From Ruminococcus flavefaciens 007c (GTDB lineage Bacteria; Bacillota; Clostridia; Oscillospirales; Ruminococcaceae), in the NCBI RefSeq assembly GCF_000571935.1, contig NZ_ATAX01000006.1:62001-126000 (forward strand): DNA of 64,000 nt, read 5' to 3'. Position 1 is the first letter of the stretch, and every line of letters begins with the position of its first letter. The notes beneath the pieces are model-generated. The model was not told the origin of the DNA. It saw only the letters and a program-made list of their open reading frames with translations, and searched no databases. Position numbers and translations under genes: made by a program. Below are positions 15,446-24,478 of this stretch, piece by piece.

Positions 15446-15472
15446 AAGAAAAAAACGTAAAGGAGAAAAATA

Positions 15473-16240
15473 ATGCAAAAGGAATTAAGGGAAAAAATTC
15501 GCGATATTCTCTGGGAAAACGGTTGTGATATTGAGGATTTAGGCCGTGTAACTGATAAGACCATGGCTGTTATAAATCTTTGCACCGATACTCTTGTAAA
15601 AGAGGATATAGCGGAGGTACTTCCAGAAATCAAGGAAAAGGCAAGTATAGAGGCACTCAAGCAGGTAAGAGCTGAGTACCGTATTGCAGAGGGTGTAAAA
15701 ATTTGCGGCTTATCGAGATTTATAACCGAGGCCGTCACGGTCAATGATGAAGAGCTTGGCCAAGGTCACTTTATCCTTGATAAGCCCTTCTATGACCCGC
15801 TCAGCGAAGATATTCGGATGTTCTTTGATGACATAACAGAAAGGTGGCTTGTGCGGGTAAAAAACGGTACTCCAAAGTTTATTTCTCGTTTCGTAGTAGT
15901 GGCATGCCTCATTATCGATGCAAGCGGACCAGGCTCACGTCGTGCGGATGTAATCTTCATTAAGGGCTGTCCCAAGCCGCTGATTTTCTGGAGAGGAATA
16001 ATTGAACCAGCTGCTTTACGCAAACAGACGCAGTTCCATCAGAAGGGACTTACTGTTAGGAACAGAGATCTCTACCATGAGTCTTTTTTGCGTGCACTAT
16101 GCATGTGCCCGAATGTGTTTTTTCTGACCATGCCCAAGCATTGCGGCTGGAACACTACACCAGACGGCAGAAGAGTATTTGTTTCATCTGAAAACATGAT
16201 TCCTGTTCTTGCCGATTTATTTTACGATGAAAAGGAGTAA
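15473..16240 (+). CDS. Hypothetical protein, first gene of ATPase module
   Basis: The 255-residue product starts behind AAAGGAG (spacing about 8). The N-terminal 80 residues are helical and charged. The remainder has alternating strands, two Cys-containing segments (FLRALCMCPNVFFL, MPKHCGWNTTPDGRRVFVSS) and no known motif I can name. The late 'GW-x3-PDG-R-hFhSS' pattern recalls the region preceding the ATPase domain in DUF927-like helicases of mobile elements, but this is weak. The gene ends 6 bp before the ATPase start, which uses an AAAGGAG in this gene's last codons, so both products are probably made in fixed ratio and may form a complex. Confidence 0.75.
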   Translation: MQKELREKIRDILWENGCDIEDLGRVTDKTMAVINLCTDTLVKEDIAEVLPEIKEKASIEALKQVRAEYRIAEGVKICGLSRFITEAVTVNDEELGQGHFILDKPFYDPLSEDIRMFFDDITERWLVRVKNGTPKFISRFVVVACLIIDASGPGSRRADVIFIKGCPKPLIFWRGIIEPAALRKQTQFHQKGLTVRNRDLYHESFLRALCMCPNVFFLTMPKHCGWNTTPDGRRVFVSSENMIPVLADLFYDEKE

Positions 16241-16246
16241 TTGTTT

Positions 16247-18589
16247 ATGAAAACTAAGCAAAGTAAAACAAAGTACAGAAATATTTTTAAGGATATTGTA
16301 CTTCAGGATTCAGATCGTCCAATAGAAGTGGTAGCCGAAAGCTACCGCAAGAATGTACCTGACAGCTTAACTGTTAAAGAGGGTACAGTTCTTTCAACGA
16401 TGAGCAGACTGCTCGTGGATTTCAAAGCTGAAGGCCTCACTCAGGACAGACTATTTGTAACAGAGATAACAAGCAGCAACGATGAAAAATACTTGACTGA
16501 TGTTATTTACAACAGAAGCCATACTTCGTCCGAAACTATATTTTCATCATCATCGGCGACACAAATCAACGTAGAACTGGAAAAATACTTCGACTGTACA
16601 GCGGTCTTTCGTCATAACAGCACTATTGAGAGTTCGTATAACCTGTATAAATCTCTGGAATTAATCTATGAGCACTTAAACGGAATTTCCGGAGATGACG
16701 ATATCCCCCGCTTTGTTCCTGTACTTTCAATCGATAATGCCGGCTTAATCCCGGAAGAATATCCATTCTATCAGGTACCTGCTATGAGCGGTTATAGATT
16801 AGACGATAATGGCGAATTACGCGGAATAATCGGAGAAATGGACACTCATATTGTTAAATACATTGAACAGAATTCCGATGCTGCAAAACAATTATTGCAT
16901 GAAGCTGTTGTTACTGCAAAGAATATTGTATCCCAGCTTCCGTACAGAGCTCGTAGCAGTTCGGCAGTTATGTTTTTGGCCACAGCAATAATACTCACTA
17001 AATTAGGCTTTTTAAATGATAAAGACGTGAGTGACATGGCTGATTGGCTCAAGAACGAGTCTAAAACCAGGACAAATATGAATCAGTTTGTATGTAAGGC
17101 TGTAGGCGATTCGTTGAGCGAAGCTATATGCAGCGGAAGTCTTCCGATTTCCAACCAGTTTGGGCCACCCTTTTGGGCTTCCGATAAGACCTTTATTGCA
17201 AGCGACGGCTCAATAAATATAAAGAGTACATTATTCGTCGATCTTGTTTTATCTCAATTGGAATTACCAGTCGGCCACAATAAAGTGTATCAGGCTCTTA
17301 AGTGTGAGGATTATCTCATTTCTAATCCTGGCGAGAACATAAAAACTCGTACAGTGGCTTTGGAAGACGGAAGTAAGGAGAAGCAGCGCTTTGTTTCAGT
17401 TTCAAGGAACCTGCTGAGCGAGGAGGCTAAAAGAGTAGTTGACGTAACAACTGCCTCGGATCTCTTCCACACGCTTGATAAGCCTATCAATAACTTCTTC
17501 CCGCTTGTCAAACACCAGCGTTTGGATATGGTGGCCGGTCAGATAATAACCGACTACAAATGCGGTACCCCATTTATAGACGTAACAGGTGCCCAAGGTG
17601 CGGGTAAGACCGACTGGATCATGATGCAGATGTTACAGCGTGCAAAAGCTGGAGACGTTGTAATTGTTCTTGACCCAACCAATGCCTTTTGTAGAGAGGA
17701 ATTGTCTGCACATATGATCCCGGATGAGATCATTGATGAGTACGTTAAATTCTGGGATATGTCGACTGACGGTTTCCCAGTTAACATTCCAGACTACGAA
17801 GGTTGTACTAACATAGAGCAGAAGACGCAGAGATTATCAAGCCTTCTGATATCTGGAATGCACCTTACCGGACATAAGCAGAAGCTTGTTCTCATAAGCA
17901 AGGTCTCAGAATGGCTTGAAGATACCCCAATTAACAATTCTTATGAATTAGCCTCTTTTCCGGCTTCATTTGGTGAAACCGCAGATGAAAAGAAGGTGTA
18001 TGCAAATTTGAAGGCGCTGTTCAGTACTGTTAATATGAACAGTACCGTACCTTACAGTTGGGCTGATCGCCTCTCTGCAAAAGGAAAGGTACTGGTGATC
18101 TCAAGCGGTAATGCTAATATCAATGAAAATGCTAACCCCTTCGATGTAGTTCTGGACTCGCTCTACAGTTACAAGGATATTCACCGCGAGGAGAAAGTTA
18201 CTATAATAATGGACGAGTACCAAACTCTGAATCGCTATAAAGGCTGCACTCTCGAGGCTTTACTTAGCCGCGGAAGAAAGCTTAACTTGTCAGCAATAAT
18301 TGCATCACAGGATTATACTGATAAGAAGGATCCAATAGGCCGCTTTTACGCCTATTGCGGAACTCATGTATTCTTCAGACCTCTCGGTGAGGAGTGTGTA
18401 AAAGCGATAGCTGAACTTACCAAGCTCGATGCTAACGTTATCAGAACGCTTCCTGACTTTAACTGCGCTATCATGGGCTCTATCTACAGCGACTACTATA
18501 AAAAGAACATTCAGCTCAACTCAGCTATTGTAGGAGAGACATACCGCCCGCCTTATGTGGGTTCATACGATGATGATATAATCCAATAA
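16247..18589 (+). CDS. P-loop ATPase, HerA/FtsK/TraG-like
   Basis: The start at 16247 (ATG) has AAAGGAG about 9 bp upstream; a TTG two codons earlier is less likely. The 780-residue protein has a poorly conserved N-terminal half and a RecA-like ATPase domain from about residue 435. Walker A is GAQGAGKTDW at about 448-457. Walker B is VTIIMDEYQTL at about 650. The downstream SRGRKLNLSAIIASQD matches the sensor-like segment of VirD4/TraG and HerA proteins, and FDVVLDSLYSYKD lies between. These enzymes pump or thread DNA through a hexamer. The protein could be a coupling ATPase for transfer of the island or a defence-type translocase. No relaxase or mating-pair genes are in the window. Confidence 0.8.
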   Translation: MKTKQSKTKYRNIFKDIVLQDSDRPIEVVAESYRKNVPDSLTVKEGTVLSTMSRLLVDFKAEGLTQDRLFVTEITSSNDEKYLTDVIYNRSHTSSETIFSSSSATQINVELEKYFDCTAVFRHNSTIESSYNLYKSLELIYEHLNGISGDDDIPRFVPVLSIDNAGLIPEEYPFYQVPAMSGYRLDDNGELRGIIGEMDTHIVKYIEQNSDAAKQLLHEAVVTAKNIVSQLPYRARSSSAVMFLATAIILTKLGFLNDKDVSDMADWLKNESKTRTNMNQFVCKAVGDSLSEAICSGSLPISNQFGPPFWASDKTFIASDGSINIKSTLFVDLVLSQLELPVGHNKVYQALKCEDYLISNPGENIKTRTVALEDGSKEKQRFVSVSRNLLSEEAKRVVDVTTASDLFHTLDKPINNFFPLVKHQRLDMVAGQIITDYKCGTPFIDVTGAQGAGKTDWIMMQMLQRAKAGDVVIVLDPTNAFCREELSAHMIPDEIIDEYVKFWDMSTDGFPVNIPDYEGCTNIEQKTQRLSSLLISGMHLTGHKQKLVLISKVSEWLEDTPINNSYELASFPASFGETADEKKVYANLKALFSTVNMNSTVPYSWADRLSAKGKVLVISSGNANINENANPFDVVLDSLYSYKDIHREEKVTIIMDEYQTLNRYKGCTLEALLSRGRKLNLSAIIASQDYTDKKDPIGRFYAYCGTHVFFRPLGEECVKAIAELTKLDANVIRTLPDFNCAIMGSIYSDYYKKNIQLNSAIVGETYRPPYVGSYDDDIIQ

Positions 18590-18654
18590 ACCAGTATAAA
18601 GCTGAATACGTGCAGCGTATATAGGGCAAAATTCAAATGAAAGGAGCTGCTGAA

Positions 18655-18864
18655 ATGGAAATATACGACAAACAAGATAAAGGCTATATTGAAGTATGGC
18701 TCACAAATGCAGAACAGCAGGTATATGACCGCAGAGAACTCACAAAGCAGCTCCTTTCCAAAGCTACGGCTAAGAAGTGCAAGGTAGTATACTTCTTGTC
18801 AGGTAGCGATGACCTGCTCAGCTGTACGGAGAGACTGCTAAAAAACAATCTGGGGTGCGCGTGA
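18655..18864 (+). CDS. Small conserved protein of mobile elements (unknown function)
   Basis: I chose the ATG at 18655, 9 bp after AAAGGAG, giving 69 residues. An upstream ATG at 18637 overlaps that ribosome binding site. The protein reads IEVWLTNAEQ...RELTKQLL...KKCKVVYFLSGSDDL, a pattern I recall from short proteins carried next to serine recombinases in Firmicutes integrative elements. It is probably a single alpha/beta domain. The function is unknown; a directionality factor or a regulator of excision would be a guess. Its stop codon lies in the loop of the terminator hairpin. Confidence 0.75.
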   Translation: MEIYDKQDKGYIEVWLTNAEQQVYDRRELTKQLLSKATAKKCKVVYFLSGSDDLLSCTERLLKNNLGCA

Positions 18865-18872
18865 AGCGCACC
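18854..18872 (+). terminator. Terminator overlapping the end of the small gene
   Basis: GGTGCGC-GTGAA-GCGCACC with a 7-bp stem, followed by TCTTTGTATTTT. The TGA stop at 18862-18864 is in the loop. Confidence 0.85.
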
Positions 18873-18905
18873 TCTTTGTATTTTATGGTAATACTCATGC
18901 AGCTA

Positions 18906-18934
18906 TTGCTTTTTCAGCATTATTATGTTACAAT
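18906..18934 (+). promoter_or_regulatory. Promoter of recombinase gene
   Basis: TTGCTT (18906-18911), 17-bp spacer, TACAAT (18929-18934), about 55 bp upstream of the ATG. Confidence 0.6.
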
Positions 18935-18987
18935 GAAGATATAAGATCTCGATTAATAATAATCAACATTGTCACAAGGAGATTACT

Positions 18988-21165
18988 ATGGAAGATAAAC
19001 TCAGGATCGCGGGTTACTGCCGCATCTCTGTTGACGAGGAGCTTGACCGCGACAATACCTCTATCGAGAACCAAAAGGCGATTATTGCTGATTATGTAAG
19101 CAAGACTTTTCCCACGGCAGAGCTGGACTTCTACGAAGACCGTGACCGCAGCGGCTATACCTTTGAGCAGCGAGAGGACTACCAGAAGCTGCGGAAGAAG
19201 ATGCTACTGCACGAATACAATATCCTCATCATCAAAGACTTCTCACGTTTCAGCCGACGCAACAGCAAGGGACTTGTTGAGCTTGAAGATCTCCGCGACG
19301 CAGGTATGCGTATAATCTCTATCGGCGACAGCATCGACTACCCGACCTTCGATGACTGGACGGCGATACAGTTCCGATTCCTTATCAATGAAATGCCTGT
19401 TACGGATACATCTAAGAAAGTCCGCTCCGTTGTTAAGCGTAGACAGGAGGAAGGCAAGTGGATATGCGCTGTTCCCTACGGCTACATCATGACAAACAGC
19501 AAAACGATGCAGTTCGAGGTGGATGAGCCTGCTGCGGAAGTTGTCAGGGAGATATTCAGGCTGTACAGCGAGGGCTGGGGCTACAAGCGCATTGCCAATC
19601 ATTTGACCGACCAGCATATCCCTACTCCACGTATGGTGGAAAAAGAACGCCTTGAAGCAAAAGGCGAGGAATGTAAGCTTCGCGGCAAGACCGAATGGAG
19701 CATAGTCACAGTCAGCGGCATACTGCGAAATGATTTCTATATCGGTACACTGAGGCAGGGCAAATACCGCCGCAAAAAGATAAACGGCTCCGATATGAAG
19801 CTCGAAGAAACAGACCACATTGTTTTCGAGAATAACCATACTCCAATCGTTGACTATAAGCTTTTCGCAAGTGTGCAGGAGCAGATGAAGCGCCGAACAA
19901 CAAGCAACTACCGCGGCGTAAAGAAGTACGATAACATATATTCGGGCTATCTGTTCTGCGGAGACTGCGGCAGTCCCATGTTCTCAATGAGCCGCCCCGA
20001 CCTGTCCCCTGCTTACCGCTGCGGAACGTATCACCAGCGTGGTGTAAAGGGCTGTACTTCGCACCATACCCGTGTGGATATGCTTGACGGACTGCTCAAG
20101 TCATTCGTTGAAAAGGTACGGGACAACTCAGCAGCTATGCTTGAAAAGTTGCAGGAGTCCATCGACAAGGAGCGCAGCGAGACTTCATCGAGCAAGTCTG
20201 TAATCGAGGTGCTTGAACAACAAATGGAGGACACACGCACCGAGATAAAAATGCTTGCCCGTCAGCACGTCAAGGATATAGCCAAGCACCCTGAGCGTGA
20301 AGAAATGCTTGAAGAGATATACACCGAGCAGATAGACGAGCTTACCCTACGTCTGGAAGGACTTCGCAATCAGATGCAGTTTACCGCCGACAAGCATAAT
20401 ATGATAGTAAACGTAAACCGCACAGCAAAAACCGTAATTGAAGTGTTTGACGCTATCATCAACAAGGAAAAACTCTCCAAGGTGGACGTGGACTTCATCA
20501 TAGAAAGGATAACGGTCTATGAGGAGCACGTTGACATCAAGCTCAGACCTGATATAGATACGCTGCTTAAAACAGGAGCTCTCCCAGAGCACAGCAATGA
20601 GGAGACAGCCGTAAATTTTAAGCAAGGCACTGAGATAACCGAAGAAGCCTCACGATTTGCTAAAATCACCTCAAGTAATGGCAAAATTCTCAGTGTCAAT
20701 GTTATCAGTGAGGGCGATCCGCTGGAGATATATACCAACAGCGAAGGCGAGGTCATATTCAAGAAGTATTCCGCAGTCAGCGAAATGAGTGAAAACGCAG
20801 GATATGTGGCGGATATAATGCACAAGATAGCAGGCTGCCCCGTAGTGGTTTTCGACAAGGACCGCGTTGTGGCTTCGGCAGGTCTTCCGCGGAAGGAGCT
20901 TGCAGATCACCGTGTCTCCTCGCAGCTTGAAGAGCTCATGGAAAACCGCGGACAGTTTTTCTGTCCCGACGGAAGTACCAACAGCTTCTATCCCGCAGAC
21001 GGTTCGGAAAGAACGGCTATATCCGCCGTCCCCATAATCACAGCAGGAGACGTTTCGGGAGCAGTTGCATTTATGACAAATGAAAAATACCGCGAGGTAA
21101 CCGACCTCCAGAAAAGCCTGATAAACGCTTCGGCGCAGTTCCTTGCACGGCAGATAGAAGGATAA
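18988..21165 (+). CDS. Large serine recombinase fused in frame to SpoVT C-terminal domain
   Basis: The 725-residue frame starts behind AAGGAG. The resolvase catalytic domain is at about 5-150, with the nucleophile Ser14 (YCRIS) and the KDFSRFSRR arginine cluster at about 80-88. The recombinase domain covers about 160-300. A zinc ribbon (CGDCGSPMF...YRCGTY...GCTSHHTR) lies at about 323-360, and a coiled coil at about 375-475. These parts form a large serine integrase that recombines attP with attB. From about residue 575 the sequence changes to EGDPLEIYTNSEGEVIFKKY, SPOVT-like, and a GAF-type domain to the end. This is the C-terminal two thirds of the sporulation regulator SpoVT, without its N-terminal AbrB half. 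The likely explanation is integration into spoVT with the element's int gene reading through the attachment junction. In the circular form the integrase would have a different tail. Confidence 0.9.
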   Translation: MEDKLRIAGYCRISVDEELDRDNTSIENQKAIIADYVSKTFPTAELDFYEDRDRSGYTFEQREDYQKLRKKMLLHEYNILIIKDFSRFSRRNSKGLVELEDLRDAGMRIISIGDSIDYPTFDDWTAIQFRFLINEMPVTDTSKKVRSVVKRRQEEGKWICAVPYGYIMTNSKTMQFEVDEPAAEVVREIFRLYSEGWGYKRIANHLTDQHIPTPRMVEKERLEAKGEECKLRGKTEWSIVTVSGILRNDFYIGTLRQGKYRRKKINGSDMKLEETDHIVFENNHTPIVDYKLFASVQEQMKRRTTSNYRGVKKYDNIYSGYLFCGDCGSPMFSMSRPDLSPAYRCGTYHQRGVKGCTSHHTRVDMLDGLLKSFVEKVRDNSAAMLEKLQESIDKERSETSSSKSVIEVLEQQMEDTRTEIKMLARQHVKDIAKHPEREEMLEEIYTEQIDELTLRLEGLRNQMQFTADKHNMIVNVNRTAKTVIEVFDAIINKEKLSKVDVDFIIERITVYEEHVDIKLRPDIDTLLKTGALPEHSNEETAVNFKQGTEITEEASRFAKITSSNGKILSVNVISEGDPLEIYTNSEGEVIFKKYSAVSEMSENAGYVADIMHKIAGCPVVVFDKDRVVASAGLPRKELADHRVSSQLEELMENRGQFFCPDGSTNSFYPADGSERTAISAVPIITAGDVSGAVAFMTNEKYREVTDLQKSLINASAQFLARQIEG
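20700..20735 (+). other. Predicted attachment junction (attR) within spoVT
   Basis: The homology changes from recombinase to SpoVT near codons 572-581 (VISEGDPLEI). EGDPLEI matches the conserved end of the AbrB/SpoVT DNA-binding domain, so the crossover is probably in or just before 20710-20730. The exact core cannot be set without the other end of the element. Confidence 0.6.
20710..21165 (+). pseudogene. spoVT: 3' part of spoVT (AbrB end plus GAF-type domain)
   Basis: About 151 codons correspond to SpoVT from the last strands of the AbrB domain (GDPLEIYT, GEVIFKKYS) through the linker (AVSEMSENAGYVADIM) and the GAF-like domain (CPVVVFDKDRVVASAG ... ISAVPIITAGDVSGAVAFM). SpoVT is a forespore transcription regulator in endospore formers. 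Its N-terminal 30 or so residues, with the start codon, are missing here and not found elsewhere in the window. The rest shows no stop or frameshift, so the gene looks interrupted, not decayed. Confidence 0.85.
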
Positions 21166-21170
21166 AAAAG

Positions 21171-21202
21171 AGAGTATTCCCTCTGGCAGGAGAGAATACT
21201 CT
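21171..21202. terminator. Bidirectional terminator between spoVT end and uvrA
   Basis: AGAGTATTC (21171-21179) pairs with GAATACTCT (21194-21202), with runs of A before and T after, so it can serve both converging genes. Confidence 0.85.
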
Positions 21203-21207
21203 TTATT

Positions 21208-24030
21208 TTATTCAAGGTAGCCTCTGAGATATTGTCCCGTATATGACTTTTCACATTCTGCCACTTCCTCGGGAGTACCCTGAGCAACGATAGTACCGCC
21301 GCCGTCGCCTCCTTCGGGTCCCAGGTCTATGATATGATCGGCGACCTTTATCACATTGAGATTATGCTCGATGACCAGAACGGTATTTCCCTGGTCGGTC
21401 AGCTTCTGAAGAACATCTATGAGCTTATGGACATCTGCGGTATGAAGTCCCGTAGTAGGCTCGTCAAGGATATATATGGTATTTCCTGTGGAGCGCTTTG
21501 AAAGCTCGGTTGAGAGCTTCACGCGCTGAGCCTCGCCTCCCGAAAGAGTAGTCGCCGGCTGACCTATCTTTATATAGCCCAGACCTACCTCCTGAAGTGT
21601 CTTCAGCTTCTTCGCTATCTTCGGGATATGCTCAAAGAACTCCACCCCCTCGTCAACTGTCATTTCCAGAACGTCATATATGGACTTTCCTTTATAATGT
21701 ATATCCAGCGTCTCGCGGTTATAGCGCTTTCCCTTGCAGACCTCGCAGGGAACGTATATATCAGGCAGGAAGTGCATCTCTATCTTGATTATGCCGTCGC
21801 CCTCGCAGGCTTCACAGCGTCCGCCCTTGACATTGAAGGAGAAGCGTCCGCTCGTATAGCCGTGAGCCTTGGCGTCGGGAGTCTTGGCAAAAAGCTCGCG
21901 TATATCGCTGAAAACTCCCGTATAGGTAGCAGGATTTGAACGTGGCGTCCTGCCGATAGGCGACTGGTCTATACATATCACCTTGTCAAGATTCTCGATC
22001 CCTTCCATATCCGCAAAAGCGCCGCTCCTTGTCTTTGCGCGGTTGAGCTTTGCGGCAAGGTGCTTGTATATTATCTCGTTCACCAGAGAGGACTTGCCCG
22101 AGCCAGAAACTCCCGTAACGCAGACCAGCTCACCGAGAGGTATGCTTACATCGATATTCCGCAGATTATGCTCGCAAGCTCCCTTCACTGTCAGGAATTT
22201 ACCGTTTCCGTTCCTGCGCTTCTTCGGTATCTCTATCTTCTTTCTGCCGCTGAGATACTGTCCGGTAATGGAAGTCCTGCACTTCAGCAGCTTATCAACA
22301 GTGCCCGAAAAAACCACTTCGCCGCCATGGATACCTGCTCCGGGGCCGATGTCCACGATATAGTCAGCCGCAAGCATAGTATCATCGTCGTGTTCAACAA
22401 CGATAAGGGTATTTCCCAGATCACGGAGCCTTTTCAGCGTAGCTATGAGCTTATCGTTGTCACGCTGATGAAGACCTATACTCGGCTCGTCAAGTATATA
22501 GAGAACTCCCACCAGTGAGGAGCCTATCTGCGTAGCAAGGCGTATACGCTGGCTTTCGCCGCCCGAAAGAGTACCTGCCGACCGCGAAAGGGTGAGATAT
22601 TCCAGTCCCACGCTTTTCAGGAAGCCCAGACGCTCCTTTACCTCCTTGATTATACGCTCACCCACGAAGCTGTCGTGCTCCGAGAGCTTCAGCTCGTTGA
22701 AGAATTTAAGTCCTTCCTTTACGGAGAAGTCGGTGAGCTCACTGATGTTCCTGCCTCCTACAGTGACCGCAAGGTACTCATCGCGGAGCCTTTTTCCGTG
22801 ACATACAGGACAATTGACCTCGCTCATATACTCCTCTATCTCATTCCTTGACCAGTCGCTGGAGGTCTCCTTGTAACGGCGCTCCAGATTATTGACAACG
22901 CCCTCGAATGGGGAGTTATAGCTTCCGCCGCCAAGTGATGCAGGTCTTTTCAGTTCCAGAGTCTCGTCCCCTGTGCCGTAGAGAAAGAGGTCCAGCTGTT
23001 CCTTTTTCAGATCCTTGACGGGAACATCAATGGGCACGCCGTACTTCTTGGAGATAGCACGGTAGTACATCATGGCGATAGAGGTCTCGTCAAGGCTGTT
23101 CCAGCCCGAAGCATTAATAGCACCGTCCTCTATGGAAAGCTCCTTGTTGGGGATTATCAGATCGGGATCAATGTGTCTGAACACCCCCAGACCTGTACAC
23201 TTTGGGCAGGCTCCCACGGGATTGTTGAATGAAAACATAACAGGCTCAAGCTCGCCGATGCTGATATTATGCTCAGGGCAGGCATAGTTCTGAGAGAAAA
23301 GTATCTCCTCGCCGCCGATGACATCTGCAATGGCAAGTCCTCCCGTCAGACTGAATACAGTCTCAAGGCTGTCGGTGATACGGGACTCGATGCCCTCCTT
23401 AATAACTATACGGTCAACTATTATCTCGATATTGTGCTTCTTGTTCTTGTCAAGCTTTATTTCCTCGGTGAGCTCGTACATAATGCCGTCAACTCTCACA
23501 CGGACAAATCCGGATTTTCTTGCACTTTCCAGCTCCTTTGAATACTGTCCCTTGCGGTTCCTTACTATGGGAGCAAGCAGCTGCAGCTTCGTGCCTGCGG
23601 GAAGCTCCATAAGGGTATCCACCATCTGGTCTATGGTCTGCTGGGAGATCTCTCTTCCGCAGACAGGACAATGAGGAACTCCTATACGTGCATAGAGCAG
23701 GCGGAGATAGTCGTATATCTCTGTCACTGTTCCCACGGTGGAACGGGGATTCTTCGAAGTAGTTTTCTGGTCAATGGATATAGCGGGAGAAAGTCCCTCT
23801 ATGCTGTCAACGTCGGGCTTTTCCATCTGTCCGAGGAACATTCTTGCATAGGAGGAAAGGCTCTCCACATAGCGGCGCTGACCGTCGGCATAAATGGTAT
23901 CGAAGGCAAGTGAAGACTTACCCGAGCCTGACAGTCCCGTCATTACGATGAGACTGTCACGGGGCAGCTCCAGATCTATATTCTTGAGATTATTGGCTCT
24001 TGCGCCTTTAATGATTATTTTATTGGTCAT
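21208..24030 (-). CDS. uvrA: Excinuclease ABC subunit A
   Basis: The start at 24030 ([18 protein letters not shown]) has GGAG about 7 bp upstream and fits the family; a further in-frame ATG 7 codons upstream is not needed. The 940-residue protein has both ABC ATPase modules: Walker [15 protein letters not shown] at about 33-46 and [11 protein letters not shown] at about 640, with LSGGE signature motifs in each half. Zinc sites are also visible (CPVCG...; CEACEGDG...[10 protein letters not shown]). UvrA2-UvrB finds bulky DNA lesions in nucleotide excision repair. No uvrB or uvrC lies next to it. It converges on spoVT and shares the terminator there. Confidence 0.98.
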   Translation of the reverse strand: MTNKIIIKGARANNLKNIDLELPRDSLIVMTGLSGSGKSSLAFDTIYADGQRRYVESLSSYARMFLGQMEKPDVDSIEGLSPAISIDQKTTSKNPRSTVGTVTEIYDYLRLLYARIGVPHCPVCGREISQQTIDQMVDTLMELPAGTKLQLLAPIVRNRKGQYSKELESARKSGFVRVRVDGIMYELTEEIKLDKNKKHNIEIIVDRIVIKEGIESRITDSLETVFSLTGGLAIADVIGGEEILFSQNYACPEHNISIGELEPVMFSFNNPVGACPKCTGLGVFRHIDPDLIIPNKELSIEDGAINASGWNSLDETSIAMMYYRAISKKYGVPIDVPVKDLKKEQLDLFLYGTGDETLELKRPASLGGGSYNSPFEGVVNNLERRYKETSSDWSRNEIEEYMSEVNCPVCHGKRLRDEYLAVTVGGRNISELTDFSVKEGLKFFNELKLSEHDSFVGERIIKEVKERLGFLKSVGLEYLTLSRSAGTLSGGESQRIRLATQIGSSLVGVLYILDEPSIGLHQRDNDKLIATLKRLRDLGNTLIVVEHDDDTMLAADYIVDIGPGAGIHGGEVVFSGTVDKLLKCRTSITGQYLSGRKKIEIPKKRRNGNGKFLTVKGACEHNLRNIDVSIPLGELVCVTGVSGSGKSSLVNEIIYKHLAAKLNRAKTRSGAFADMEGIENLDKVICIDQSPIGRTPRSNPATYTGVFSDIRELFAKTPDAKAHGYTSGRFSFNVKGGRCEACEGDGIIKIEMHFLPDIYVPCEVCKGKRYNRETLDIHYKGKSIYDVLEMTVDEGVEFFEHIPKIAKKLKTLQEVGLGYIKIGQPATTLSGGEAQRVKLSTELSKRSTGNTIYILDEPTTGLHTADVHKLIDVLQKLTDQGNTVLVIEHNLNVIKVADHIIDLGPEGGDGGGTIVAQGTPEEVAECEKSYTGQYLRGYLE

Positions 24031-24149
24031 AATTAACTCCTGAAAGTACAAATACTATAACGAACATAGTATATTATACCATATAAAATTATAAAAATAA
24101 ACACTCCAGAACATATTTTCTTATTTTAACATTATTCTCAATTTATCTA

Positions 24150-24178
24150 TTGACAGTTAGCGGAAAATATCTTATAAT
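24150..24178 (+). promoter_or_regulatory. Promoter of rubredoxin gene
   Basis: TTGACA (24150-24155), 17-bp spacer, TATAAT (24173-24178). Confidence 0.85.
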
Positions 24179-24207
24179 AGTGAAAAATACAAAAGGAGGT
24201 GCAGCTC

Positions 24208-24363
24208 ATGAAGTACGTATGCGAACTCTGCGGCTGGGAATATGATGAAGAGCTCGGTTCACCCGAGAACGGCATAGCTCCCGGAACAAAATTCGAAGAT
24301 CTTCCCGAAGACTTTGAATGTCCGCTGTGCGGGGCAGACAAGGGATCCTTCTCAGAGCAGTAA
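24208..24363 (+). CDS. Rubredoxin
   Basis: A 51-residue protein behind AAAGGAGG (spacing 8). It has the two iron-binding knuckles, [11 protein letters not shown] near residues 5-8 and [11 protein letters not shown] near 39-42, and the spacer [18 protein letters not shown], which together define a rubredoxin with one Fe(Cys)4 centre. It is a one-electron carrier in anaerobes, often feeding peroxide or oxygen reductases, none of which are next to it. It is monocistronic, with its own promoter and terminator. Confidence 0.97.
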   Translation: MKYVCELCGWEYDEELGSPENGIAPGTKFEDLPEDFECPLCGADKGSFSEQ

Positions 24364-24402
24364 ATTTGGAACTTATCTCCTCGTTGCCTTATAATGAAAA
24401 CA

Positions 24403-24454
24403 GAGAGCTGAAGCTCATGGGGCGGAACTGTCCGCAGTATGATCTTCAGCTCTC
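24403..24454. terminator. Long hairpin, probably bidirectional terminator
   Basis: GAGAGCTGAAG (24403-24413) pairs perfectly with CTTCAGCTCTC (24444-24454), and GCGGA/TCCGC form an inner stem. ATTTTAT follows. It lies between the converging rubredoxin and kinase genes. Confidence 0.75.
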
Positions 24455-24478
24455 ATTTTATGCCTGTATACTTAGCTA

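Noticed and set aside
1..20700. 5' part of spoVT (attL) within the window
   Set aside because: I looked through the gaps (2.9-3.1, 3.9-4.3, 8.9-9.2, 9.8-10.1, 13.05-13.3, 15.3-15.5 kb) for an AbrB N-terminus and found none, so the left end of the element cannot be placed.
13301..21165. Complete conjugative element with relaxase and mating-pair genes
   Set aside because: No relaxase, VirB4, VirB6 or pilin-type transfer genes are present in the window; only the ATPase and recombinase could belong.
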